Both the position numbers and the translations under genes were made by a program. From NCBI RefSeq assembly GCF_900100785.1, contig NZ_FNCP01000032.1, positions 1-49,687 on the forward strand: a DNA stretch of 49,687 nucleotides, read 5' to 3'. Shown one piece after another: positions 43,595 through 49,687 of the stretch (its first letter is position 1; each line of letters opens with the position of its first letter). The stretch comes from Desulfosporosinus hippei DSM 8344. Lineage in GTDB: Bacteria > Bacillota > Desulfitobacteriia > Desulfitobacteriales > Desulfitobacteriaceae. The notes beneath the pieces were generated by a model. The model saw nothing but the letters and a program-made list of their open reading frames with translations, did no database searches and was not told the origin of the DNA.

Positions 43595-44287
43595 CTAGGT
43601 TAATTCCTTTATACTACTAAACAAGGCTCCCATTAGTCGATGAAATCCATGGGAGTTTTGTGCAGGTACCCTATATTGTTTGTTAATCTCTAACTGAACC
43701 GCCGGTATAGCCAATTCCCGGGCTACGTAATTAGCCACCGTGTTGGGCCCAGAGGCAGCGAAATAATCATAGGATATCTTCGATAACCCATAGTTCCGTA
43801 GGTTTTGTCCAATAATTTCTATTATATTTTCTTTGCCCAAGAGGTTTTTTCCGCAATTAATTCCTAAATCAATATCAAACTCTCTTTCTCGAGCAGCACC
43901 ATGAATGTCTAAAATGAACTTCACTTTGTTAGCGACGCAAAAATTAGAGATTTTTTCTTTGTAAATACATGGATCATCAGAATTGGGATCTCCTCCATAG
44001 AGCTTAGTTGTTGCTATGGCATGACAACCAGTAAGCTTATGTAATAGATAGACAATAGAACCTGTGAATTGGTCGGACATTTTTATCTTCTTTTGCCGAA
44101 AATGTCTAACGGCATGAGGTGCCGAAACTAAAACAGGCAAATCCCCAACATTGAACCAAAAGGGCTCCTCCTGTTTAGGATTAATACGTTTATCCGTCTT
44201 ATAAAAATGTATCTTTTCTATATTCACTGCTTCTTCGTTGAGGCGCCTCCGGTTAAACTCATTAAGAACCTCTTCATATTTATCCAT
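43595..44287 (-). CDS. N-formylglutamate amidohydrolase-like protein
   Basis: This 230-residue protein resembles the FGase (zinc carboxypeptidase-like) family. VLVSAPHAVRHFR, KFILDIHGAARE and AVQLEINKQYR supply the likely metal and substrate residues. Family members hydrolyse N-formylglutamate or related N-acyl amino acids; the substrate here is not known. It starts 19 nt after the thioesterase gene, so the two are probably co-transcribed. It is a little shorter than typical FGases. Confidence 0.82.
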   Translation of the reverse strand: MDKYEEVLNEFNRRRLNEEAVNIEKIHFYKTDKRINPKQEEPFWFNVGDLPVLVSAPHAVRHFRQKKIKMSDQFTGSIVYLLHKLTGCHAIATTKLYGGDPNSDDPCIYKEKISNFCVANKVKFILDIHGAAREREFDIDLGINCGKNLLGKENIIEIIGQNLRNYGLSKISYDYFAASGPNTVANYVARELAIPAVQLEINKQYRVPAQNSHGFHRLMGALFSSIKELT

Positions 44288-44306
44288 AATTCTTACTCCC
44301 GCAGGT

Positions 44307-44699
44307 TCATTTTTTGAGTTTCTTATAACCTGTAATACTCAGTTTGGCGATATGATCTCGATGTTCATTAAACACATCCACATTGTAATTAGCAATATTT
44401 TTAGAACTAGAAAGTTCTTTGGCCTCAGCTATCAAGGACTTTCCTTTTGATGCCATAAAGTAGGATATATTAGAATTTATTGCCACGGTCACACTACCGG
44501 TAGCGTTGGCAGCAGCCGCAAAGGCAAAATCGGCCAAGGTAAAAATCACACCTCCTTGGATAATGTCCACGCCGTTTAGATGCTTCTCCGAAATTTCCAT
44601 CTGGGTTATCGCATAGCCTGGCTCTACTTTTATTATCTCTATGCCAACATAGGCTGCGAACCTATCATTTTTCATAAGTTTCATTAGATCACTATCCAT
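44307..44699 (-). CDS. PaaI-type hot-dog thioesterase
   Basis: This 130-residue acyl-CoA thioesterase-like protein has the hot-dog fold. HLNGVDIIQGGVIFTLADFA contains the catalytic-site pattern (N/HGG..-x-D) of the PaaI/YbgC-related group. The start is ATG 44699, with GGGGAGAG 7 nt upstream; the frame extends to 44759 without a better signal. It precedes the FGase-like gene (gap 19 nt). The acyl-CoA substrate is unknown. Confidence 0.88.
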   Translation of the reverse strand: MDSDLMKLMKNDRFAAYVGIEIIKVEPGYAITQMEISEKHLNGVDIIQGGVIFTLADFAFAAAANATGSVTVAINSNISYFMASKGKSLIAEAKELSSSKNIANYNVDVFNEHRDHIAKLSITGYKKLKK

Positions 44700-44860
44700 G
44701 ACGGTTCTCTCCCCTGTCAAACTTATTAATAAAGCTTTTCCCTGCCTTTTTCGAAACAAACAGTCTCTTATATTCAGGCTTGAGGTTACATCTCTAAGTA
44801 TAAATTTTTTCTACAAGAGTAGCAATAAGATTCATGAGTATGCCTATAATTAATAGGTCT

Positions 44861-44884
44861 TTAGTCCCATGCTCTTGGGACTAA
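44861..44884 (+). promoter_or_regulatory. Dyad TTAGTCCC-N8-GGGACTAA in the leader of a small gene
   Basis: Perfect 8-bp arms (44861-44868 and 44877-44884) lie 68 nt before the start of the small membrane protein. There is no T run, so a terminator is unlikely; it may be an operator or leader hairpin. The rest of 44700-44951 shows nothing else. Confidence 0.4.
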
Positions 44885-44951
44885 CTGTCTATACTTTTTA
44901 GATTTAGTGAATGTTACTATGGACTAAGATTATTTATTCGGAGGGATCTTT

Positions 44952-45065
44952 TTGTTGTGGCATAAAATCAATACCAAAAAACAAAACCTAATTATTATTG
45001 GTGGAACCATCATATTCTCTCTGCTTGTTGTTGGAATAACTAATGTAATCGTACACATCGGATAA
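44952..45065 (+). CDS. Small single-span membrane protein
   Basis: A 37-codon frame starts at TTG 44952 (or 44955), with GGAGGG 6 nt upstream. The product begins with WHKINTKKQN, a basic stretch, and then one long hydrophobic segment (LIIIGGTIIFSLLVVGITNV). I know no family. It is followed by the strong terminator at 45089-45136, which supports transcription of this small gene. Confidence 0.6.
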   Translation: MLWHKINTKKQNLIIIGGTIIFSLLVVGITNVIVHIG

Positions 45066-45088
45066 GATAGGCGTTTAGGTATAAAGCG

Positions 45089-45136
45089 AACCCCCTAAAG
45101 AGAACGGTCAGAGCCTTCTTCTTTAGGGGGTTTTAG
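45089..45136 (+). terminator. Terminator after the small membrane protein
   Basis: AACCCCCTAAAG (45089-45100) and CTTTAGGGGGTT (45121-45132) pair perfectly over 12 bp and are followed by TTTTAG. Confidence 0.85.
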
Positions 45137-45195
45137 ATATCTATGGTCAGTTAAACGAAACACAAAGATCAAACGAGCGCAAGCGAGAGTTTAAA

Positions 45196-45789
45196 TTAAT
45201 AAGTCTCTTCAAAAACTTCAAAGTATGCTTGTGGATGAATGCATGCCGGACATTCGTCGGGTGCACTAGTTCCTTCATGCACATAGCCACAATTTCCACA
45301 CTTCCAAAGTTTACTTCCATCTTTCTTAAATACTTTGCCATCTTTGATGTTCTGTGCTAGTTTATTATATCTGGTTTCATGCCTTTTCTCAGCCTCAGCA
45401 ATCATCTTAAAGGCAAGGGCAATCTCCGGAAAGCCTTCTTCTTCTGCGACCTTAGCAAAATCCGGATATAATTCACTCCACTCTTCATTTTCCCCACTTG
45501 CTGCGGCCATCAAATTATCTAGTGTTGTACCCTGAGCGACAGGAAAAGAGGCACTTATTTCTAGGGTGGCAGGAAGTTCATTCTGGAAACCGGCTAATAA
45601 GAATTTATAAAATCTTTTCGCATGTTCCTTTTCGTTATCGGCAGTCTCAATAAATATGTTCTTAATTTGCTTGTACCCTTCTTTATCCGCTACTGAAGCG
45701 TAATAAGTATAGCGGTTACGTGCCTGAGATTCCCCTGCAAACGCTTTCATTAGATTCTCAGCAGTTTTAGTCCCTTTTAAACTATTCAT
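45196..45789 (-). CDS. rbr: Rubrerythrin
   Basis: This non-haem diiron peroxidase reduces hydrogen peroxide in anaerobes. The 197 residues form a ferritin-like four-helix domain with two E-x-x-H/E metal motifs ([35 protein letters not shown]) and a C-terminal rubredoxin-like domain with CGNCGY and CPAC. GAGGGG-type ribosome binding site precedes ATG 45789. A sigma-A promoter (-35 45928-45933, -10 45905-45910) and an overlapping PerR-like box lie upstream. All metal ligands are intact. Confidence 0.97.
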   Translation of the reverse strand: MNSLKGTKTAENLMKAFAGESQARNRYTYYASVADKEGYKQIKNIFIETADNEKEHAKRFYKFLLAGFQNELPATLEISASFPVAQGTTLDNLMAAASGENEEWSELYPDFAKVAEEEGFPEIALAFKMIAEAEKRHETRYNKLAQNIKDGKVFKKDGSKLWKCGNCGYVHEGTSAPDECPACIHPQAYFEVFEETY

Positions 45790-45885
45790 TTAAAAAACCC
45801 CTCACTTTGTTTTCTTTAAGCTAGTGCCGCTAATAGTAAACGCCTTCCAATAACTTTATTCATCTACACCAAACTAACGGTGTAT

Positions 45886-45900
45886 TTAAAATTATTACAA
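45886..45900. promoter_or_regulatory. PerR-like operator at the rubrerythrin start site
   Basis: TTAAAATTATTACAA matches the 7-1-7 PerR consensus TTATAATnATTATAA at 12 of 14 positions. It covers the expected transcription start (about 45898), where a repressor would block the promoter. Confidence 0.6.
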
Positions 45901-45904
45901 ATAC

Positions 45905-45933
45905 ATTATATTTTTAAATAACATATACGTCAA
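45905..45933 (-). promoter_or_regulatory. Sigma-A promoter of rubrerythrin
   Basis: On the minus strand TTGACG (45933-45928) and TATAAT (45910-45905) are separated by exactly 17 bp. Transcription would start near 45898, about 110 nt before the rubrerythrin ATG. Confidence 0.8.
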
Positions 45934-45981
45934 TACAAAATTATACATTTTATCTCTCTGAATGGAAAAAATCTTTCTTAT

Positions 45982-46677
45982 TTACAGTTCACTCATTGCC
46001 TTTAAGGCTTGTAAATCTATAATTCTAAAAGTTGACAAGTGGAAATCAATAACTCCCTCCTCCTTCATTTTGCTCATTTCCCTTGACATAGATGGTCGAG
46101 AAACATTTAAAAAATCCGCCAGTTCGTTGCGATTTAACGCTAATTCTATTTCTTTGCTCCCAGATTTGTTGTAATGATCAAGTAAAAAAGAACATATTTT
46201 CCCTCGGATACTTTTTATCGTTAAGTATTCAACCTTTTTGTTCAATACTATTGCTCTTTCAGAGATTACTCTCAAAAAGTTTTGTATAAAAATCCTGTGC
46301 CAACTGCACATCTTATCACAATCTCCAACAATCTTACTCCTTGGTAAGAAGAGAATCTCACATGCTTCCTGGGCCTGAACCGTTGCAGGCCATGTCGCCA
46401 TACTCGAAAATGCAACTATCTCACCGAAGATATCTCTCTCCTTTAATAGAGTCATTACAATTCTATTTCCTGAAATACTTTCTTTACTAACTGTCGCGGT
46501 TCCTTTAAGGACTACTCCAACATTTTCATAGGTTTGACCACTGGTGACGATATAATCGCCCTTTTTATAGATTCCTACTCTCGGCTTTAAACAATTCAGC
46601 ATATTCGCAATGCCCGTTCTCTCAATACCGTAAAATAAACTTACATTTACGATCACGTCAAAGTATTTATCTAACAT
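45982..46677 (-). CDS. Crp/Fnr-family transcriptional regulator
   Basis: This 231-residue regulator has an N-terminal cyclic-nucleotide-binding-like beta-roll (YKKGDYIVTSGQTYENVGVV and RDIFGEIVAFSS) and a C-terminal helix-turn-helix (ELADFLNVSRPSMSREMSKMK). Cysteines are present (near the N-terminus and in SKIVGDCDKMCSW), but their spacing does not match a classical FNR [4Fe-4S] site, so the signal is unknown. I prefer ATG 46677 (GGTG 7 nt upstream); GTG 46686 is possible. It is divergent from the ferredoxin gene, with a palindrome between them. Confidence 0.93.
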   Translation of the reverse strand: MLDKYFDVIVNVSLFYGIERTGIANMLNCLKPRVGIYKKGDYIVTSGQTYENVGVVLKGTATVSKESISGNRIVMTLLKERDIFGEIVAFSSMATWPATVQAQEACEILFLPRSKIVGDCDKMCSWHRIFIQNFLRVISERAIVLNKKVEYLTIKSIRGKICSFLLDHYNKSGSKEIELALNRNELADFLNVSRPSMSREMSKMKEEGVIDFHLSTFRIIDLQALKAMSEL

Positions 46678-46697
46678 CGTCTTCACCGGCCTATTCT

Positions 46698-46711
46698 GTA
46701 TCTCCAGATAC
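46698..46711. promoter_or_regulatory. Crp/Fnr-like palindrome GTATCTCCAGATAC
   Basis: GTATCT and AGATAC are perfect 6-bp arms with a 2-bp centre. The TATAAT for the ferredoxin gene is at 46735-46740, so the dyad centre lies about -42 from the predicted start, the typical class II activation position. Confidence 0.6.
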
Positions 46712-46734
46712 CGATTTTGTCTCTATTATTGTAA

Positions 46735-46740
46735 TATAAT
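46735..46740 (+). promoter_or_regulatory. -10 hexamer of the ferredoxin gene
   Basis: A perfect TATAAT lies 36 nt before ATG 46777. The -35 position (46712-46717) has no consensus, which suits activator dependence. Confidence 0.65.
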
Positions 46741-46776
46741 GAACCTGTAAATAACAATTAAACAGGGGGAATAATA

Positions 46777-47487
46777 ATGTTAAGAAAAATTATCAAAATA
46801 GATGAAGAAAAGTGTAATGGGTGTGGGTTATGTGTTAACGCTTGTCATGAAGGTGCTCTACAGTTAATAGAGGGCAAAGCTCGCCTCATTTCCGAAAGCT
46901 ACTGTGATGGTCTCGGCGACTGTCTGCCTGAGTGCCCTACAAAAGCTATTATACTTGAGGAAAGAGAAACCGTAGAATACGATGAGGAAGCTGTCAAGAA
47001 ACATATAGAAAAGAAACAACAGCCTGCCAATCCAACACCATGCGGTTGTCCGGGTACTCATGCCAAACTACTTGTTAACAAACAGGATAACACTACTCCG
47101 ATACCGTCAGAAAGCACACCATCACAGCTCGCTCAGTGGCCCTGCCAGCTAAAATTAGTTCCAGTAACCGCACCTTATCTCGATAACGCACATTTACTAA
47201 TAGCAGCAGATTGTACAGCTTTTGCCTATCCAAATATTCATCAAAAGTTCATGCGCAATAAGATCACCTTGATAGGCTGTCCGAAGTTAGACGATGGCGA
47301 TTACTCTGAAAAACTTACTGCCATACTAAAACAGCACGAAATCAAAAGCGTATCAGTTTTACGAATGGAGGTTCCCTGCTGTGGTGGTATTGTTCAAGCC
47401 GTAAAGAAGGCACTTATAAACTGTGAAAAACTTATCCCTTGGAATGTGGTTACCATATCAACAGACGGAAGGGTTATCGAAGAATAG
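46777..47487 (+). CDS. 4Fe-4S ferredoxin-domain protein
   Basis: This 236-residue protein opens with two ferredoxin motifs: CNGCGLCVNACHEG and CDGLGDCLPECPTKA, giving two [4Fe-4S] clusters. The middle holds a further CGCPGTH segment, and the C-terminal half (PCCGGIVQAVKKAL, FMRNKITLIGCPKLDDGDY) resembles uncharacterised 4Fe-4S electron-transfer proteins of clostridia. It probably acts in cytosolic low-potential electron transfer. CAGGGGG precedes ATG 46777. It is a single unit, divergent from the Crp/Fnr gene and stopped by the hairpin at 47497-47537. Confidence 0.9.
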   Translation: MLRKIIKIDEEKCNGCGLCVNACHEGALQLIEGKARLISESYCDGLGDCLPECPTKAIILEERETVEYDEEAVKKHIEKKQQPANPTPCGCPGTHAKLLVNKQDNTTPIPSESTPSQLAQWPCQLKLVPVTAPYLDNAHLLIAADCTAFAYPNIHQKFMRNKITLIGCPKLDDGDYSEKLTAILKQHEIKSVSVLRMEVPCCGGIVQAVKKALINCEKLIPWNVVTISTDGRVIEE

Positions 47488-47496
47488 TAAATAAGA

Positions 47497-47537
47497 GTTA
47501 TAAGACCCACAGCAAATTGTCCTGTGGGTCTTATAAC
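47497..47537. terminator. Bidirectional terminator between the ferredoxin and CDGSH genes
   Basis: GTTATAAGACCCACA (47497-47511) and TGTGGGTCTTATAAC (47523-47537) form a perfect 15-bp stem. It can end both the plus-strand ferredoxin and the minus-strand CDGSH transcripts. Confidence 0.85.
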
Positions 47538-47579
47538 CTTGGCCGATTCGTACTCTACATTTTCTGTACTTGGAAATAC

Positions 47580-48113
47580 CTATTGATTTTCTCCCATTTT
47601 TTCAGGTAAGAGCTGGTTACCACTTCCGATGTTGTCCATGTCATTTTCCCGAATGTTTCTATCAGGAGCCCATCCTTTCTTACTATGAACTCCATCACAA
47701 AAGGGGCGGTTTTCGGAATATCCGCAGCGGCATAAAGCTATACGACCGCCTTCCTTTAACACTTTCCCGTCAATCCCTATTAGAAGAGACGAACCTTCAA
47801 CTAAAAGCGGCCCGTTCGAACATACTTTTATCTTAACTTCTGATGGATTCCTATCCTCATAGTTAAGATTGCCAACACCATTAGCCCTTTGGGCATTAAC
47901 TTTCGAACCCTTAGGTAGGGAGTATCTTAAAGCGCCTGAGGGGCATTGATCTATAGCCCTGATGATTTCCTCTGGTTCTGCGGCATCAACGTTAACCCAG
48001 GGGCGTTGTTCAAGATTAAACACCTTTGGCAAAAGCCTCAAGCACGTCCCGGGATGTGAACACAATTCCGGATACCAGTGAACTATGATATGTTCATTTC
48101 TATATTCTTTCAT
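47580..48113 (-). CDS. Fer4_19-CDGSH iron-sulfur protein
   Basis: This 177-residue protein combines two iron-sulfur modules. The N-terminal divergent 4Fe-4S mono-cluster domain has CSHPGTCLRLLPKVF and DQCPSGALRYSL (cysteines and CP motif). The C-terminal CDGSH domain reads LCRCGYSENRPFCDGVHSK, with the C-x-C-x2-S-x3-P-x-C-D-G-x-H pattern that holds a [2Fe-2S] cluster. The domain combination occurs in uncharacterised bacterial proteins. I start at ATG 48113 (AAGGG about 10 nt upstream); GTG 48134 is possible. Its 3' end faces the ferredoxin gene. The redox partner is unknown. Confidence 0.88.
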   Translation of the reverse strand: MKEYRNEHIIVHWYPELCSHPGTCLRLLPKVFNLEQRPWVNVDAAEPEEIIRAIDQCPSGALRYSLPKGSKVNAQRANGVGNLNYEDRNPSEVKIKVCSNGPLLVEGSSLLIGIDGKVLKEGGRIALCRCGYSENRPFCDGVHSKKGWAPDRNIRENDMDNIGSGNQLLPEKMGENQ

Positions 48114-48233
48114 AGAACTTATTCCCTTCAACACATAAATTCACCTAATTCTATCATAACTACCCTTAATTTACCTTATTTTTTTCAAATAGTAACTAGT
48201 CTTTTGGGCCAACTGCCTGAATAAGTATAGATG

Positions 48234-48259
48234 CAAAAAACCGCACTTTAAGTGCGGTT
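48234..48259 (-). terminator. Terminator after the tRNA array
   Basis: AACCGCACTT and AAGTGCGGTT form a perfect stem; on the minus strand a T run follows. It closes the 16S-tRNA transcript. Confidence 0.88.
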
Positions 48260-48268
48260 AAATTCTTA

Positions 48269-48342
48269 TGGAGCGGGTGATGAGAATCGAACTCACGTAG
48301 CTAGCTTGGAAGGCTAGTGCTCTACCATTGAGCTACACCCGC
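48269..48342 (-). tRNA. tRNA-Gly (anticodon TCC)
   Basis: Acceptor GCGGGTG/CACCCGC, anticodon loop CTTCCAA (TCC), discriminator T, encoded CCA. It is the last tRNA of the array. Confidence 0.95.
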
Positions 48343-48347
48343 AGGTG

Positions 48348-48424
48348 TGGTAGCAGGGGGGGGATTTGAACCCTCGAATGAGCGGGTATGAACCACTTGC
48401 CTTAGACCACTTGGCTACCCTGCC
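48348..48424 (-). tRNA. tRNA-Met (anticodon CAT)
   Basis: Acceptor GGCAGGG pairs with CCCTGCT (first pair G-U), anticodon loop TTCATAC, encoded CCA. The G-U first pair and D-arm GCCAAGTGG...GGC fit an elongator-type tRNA. One A-C mismatch is seen in the T stem. Initiator or Ile2 identity is unlikely but not excluded. Confidence 0.85.
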
Positions 48425-48425
48425 A

Positions 48426-48500
48426 TGGCTCCCCGAGTAGGACTCGAACCTACAACCTACCGGTTAACAGCCGGTTGCTCCACCATTGAGCTATCGAGGA
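48426..48500 (-). tRNA. tRNA-Asn (anticodon GTT)
   Basis: Acceptor TCCTCGA/TCGGGGA, anticodon loop CTGTTAA, discriminator G, encoded CCA. Confidence 0.95.
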
Positions 48501-48510
48501 ATATATTTTA

Positions 48511-48601
48511 TGGCGGAGAAGGAGGGATTTGAACCCTCGCGGCAGTTACCCACCCTAACGGTTTAGCAAACCGTCCTCTTCAGCCACTTGAGTACTTCTC
48601 C
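48511..48601 (-). tRNA. tRNA-Ser (anticodon GCT)
   Basis: Class II tRNA with a long variable arm, acceptor GGAGAAG/CTTCTCC, anticodon loop TTGCTAA, discriminator G, encoded CCA. Confidence 0.95.
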
Positions 48602-48615
48602 AAAACATTCATTTT

Positions 48616-48700
48616 TGGTGCGGAAGACGGGACTTGAACCCGTACGGAGTTACCCACACGCCCCTCAAACGTGCGCGTCTGCCAATTACGCCACTCCCGC
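48616..48700 (-). tRNA. tRNA-Leu (anticodon GAG)
   Basis: Class II tRNA with acceptor GCGGGAG/CTTCCGC, anticodon loop TTGAGGG, a variable arm and encoded CCA. Confidence 0.92.
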
Positions 48701-48706
48701 ATTAGT

Positions 48707-48782
48707 TGGAGCCATTGACCGGGATTGAACCGGTGACCTTATCCTTACCAAGGATACGCTCTACCAACTGAGCTACAACGGC
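48707..48782 (-). tRNA. tRNA-Thr (anticodon GGT)
   Basis: Acceptor GCCGTTG/CAATGGC, anticodon loop TTGGTAA, discriminator T, encoded CCA. Confidence 0.95.
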
Positions 48783-48797
48783 ACGTGATTTTTAGTA

Positions 48798-48874
<77 letters not shown>

Positions 48875-48879
48875 ATTTT

Positions 48880-48954
48880 TGGAGCGGGTGACGAGATTCG
48901 GACTCGCGACTTTCACCTTGGCAAGGTGACACTCTACCACTGAGTTACACCCGC
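48880..48954 (-). tRNA. tRNA-Gly (anticodon GCC)
   Basis: Acceptor GCGGGTG/CACCCGC, anticodon loop TTGCCAA, discriminator T, encoded CCA. Its acceptor stem is identical to that of tRNA-Gly(TCC) in the same array. Confidence 0.95.
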
Positions 48955-48960
48955 GAATTA

Positions 48961-49037
48961 TGGTGGGCCATCCGCGACTCGAACGCGGGACACCCTGATT
49001 AAAAGTCAGGTGCTCTAGCCGACTGAGCTAATGGCCC
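48961..49037 (-). tRNA. tRNA-Lys (anticodon TTT)
   Basis: Acceptor GGGCCAT/ATGGCCC, anticodon loop CTTTTAA, discriminator A, encoded CCA. Confidence 0.95.
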
Positions 49038-49044
49038 ATAATTA

Positions 49045-49119
49045 TGGCTGGGGTGGGAGGATTCGAACCTACGAATGCCAGAGTCAAAGTCTGGTGCCTT
49101 ACCGCTTGGCGACACCCCA
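49045..49119 (-). tRNA. tRNA-Gln (anticodon TTG)
   Basis: Acceptor TGGGGTG/CACCCCA, anticodon loop CTTTGAC, discriminator G, encoded CCA. Confidence 0.95.
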
Positions 49120-49125
49120 ATATAA

Positions 49126-49210
<85 letters not shown>

Positions 49211-49225
49211 AAACCAGCTTTTTAA

Positions 49226-49301
49226 TGGCGACCCCGATCGGACTTGAACCGACGATCTCCTGCGTGACAGGCAGGCATGTTGACCACTACACCACGGGGC
49301 C
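49226..49301 (-). tRNA. tRNA-Asp (anticodon GTC)
   Basis: Acceptor GGCCCCG/CGGGGTC, anticodon loop CTGTCAC, discriminator G, encoded CCA. Confidence 0.95.
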
Positions 49302-49316
49302 TAGTCATTTTAAAGT

Positions 49317-49351
49317 CTTAGTAAGTCCATCACTTAAAAATGAATTACTAA
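49317..49351. repeat. Inverted repeat between tRNA-Glu and tRNA-Asp
   Basis: CTTAGTAA and TTACTAAG are perfect 8-bp arms in the only long spacer (57 nt) of the array. It may be a processing hairpin. Confidence 0.6.
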
Positions 49352-49358
49352 GCGTTAT

Positions 49359-49434
49359 TGGTGACCCGTACGGGATTCGAACCCGTGTAACCGCCGTGAA
49401 AGGGCGGTGTCTTAGACCGCTTGACCAACGGGCC
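49359..49434 (-). tRNA. tRNA-Glu (anticodon TTC)
   Basis: Acceptor GGCCCGT/ACGGGTC, anticodon loop CTTTCAC, discriminator A, encoded CCA. It is the first tRNA after the 16S gene. Confidence 0.95.

Positions 49435-49687
<253 letters not shown>

Overview
The window looks like the chromosome of an anaerobic, endospore-forming, low-to-mid-GC Firmicute, most like the Desulfosporosinus/Desulfitobacterium group. That placement is inferred from gene content: an alpha/beta-type small acid-soluble spore protein, rubrerythrin, a rubredoxin-flavin reductase, several ferredoxin-type proteins, a Crp/Fnr regulator, AGGAGG-type ribosome binding sites and frequent TTG starts. No phylogenetic test was possible. 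Most of the window is core genome.

Layout. 1-1.6 kb: an accessory patch with a small membrane-protein candidate carrying an in-frame hexamer repeat, and a YmaF-like/DUF5661-like protein. 1.6-5.1 kb: polA-mutM on the minus strand. 5.5-12.4 kb: an EamA permease, an orphan OmpR-type regulator, a lipoprotein with a decayed glycosyltransferase upstream, galE, and a two-component operon. Three of these units share 11-bp-phased TTCAG boxes placed identically before the -10, so they form one local regulon. 12.7-15.4 kb: small genes, a hicAB toxin-antitoxin pair, palindromes and gene scraps next to tRNA-Leu (scar-like). 15.5-23.6 kb: accD-accA, coaD, dnaE, a YtoI-like CBS/hot-dog regulator and two small genes including a SASP. 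23.7-27.3 kb: metallo-hydrolase, GH18 glycosidase, a TagO/WecA-type transferase, trmL and fmdB. 27.6-32.2 kb: aconitase, an Lrp regulator with an aminotransferase, and a flavodoxin. 32.2-37.9 kb: queG, a rubredoxin-flavin reductase, dagK-like, cca and an M29 aminopeptidase. 38.0-43.5 kb: an RluA-type synthase, mscL, map and a P-type ATPase behind a yybP-ykoY-type (Mn2+) riboswitch with an overlapping terminator. 43.6-48.1 kb: a formylglutamate-amidohydrolase-like protein, a thioesterase, rubrerythrin behind a PerR-like box, a Crp/Fnr regulator divergent from a ferredoxin, and a CDGSH protein. 48.2-49.7 kb: thirteen tRNA genes downstream of a 16S rRNA 3' end, with no 23S gene between that array and the next protein genes.

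How the parts work together. The most informative signals are regulatory. (1) The TTCAG-box regulon joins the two-component system, the orphan regulator and the envelope lipoprotein unit. (2) A Mn2+ switch controls a SPCA/PMR1-like ATPase, which points to manganese efflux rather than calcium transport. (3) A PerR-like operator sits on the start site of the rubrerythrin promoter. (4) A 14-bp dyad near -42 of the ferredoxin promoter faces the divergent Crp/Fnr gene. I found no CRISPR array, prophage or complete insertion sequence, and nothing I can defend as a wholly new system. The strongest candidates for undescribed biology are the TTCAG regulon with its decayed glycosyltransferase gene, the repeat-encoded Arg-Gln membrane peptide, and the 16S-tRNA array without 23S.
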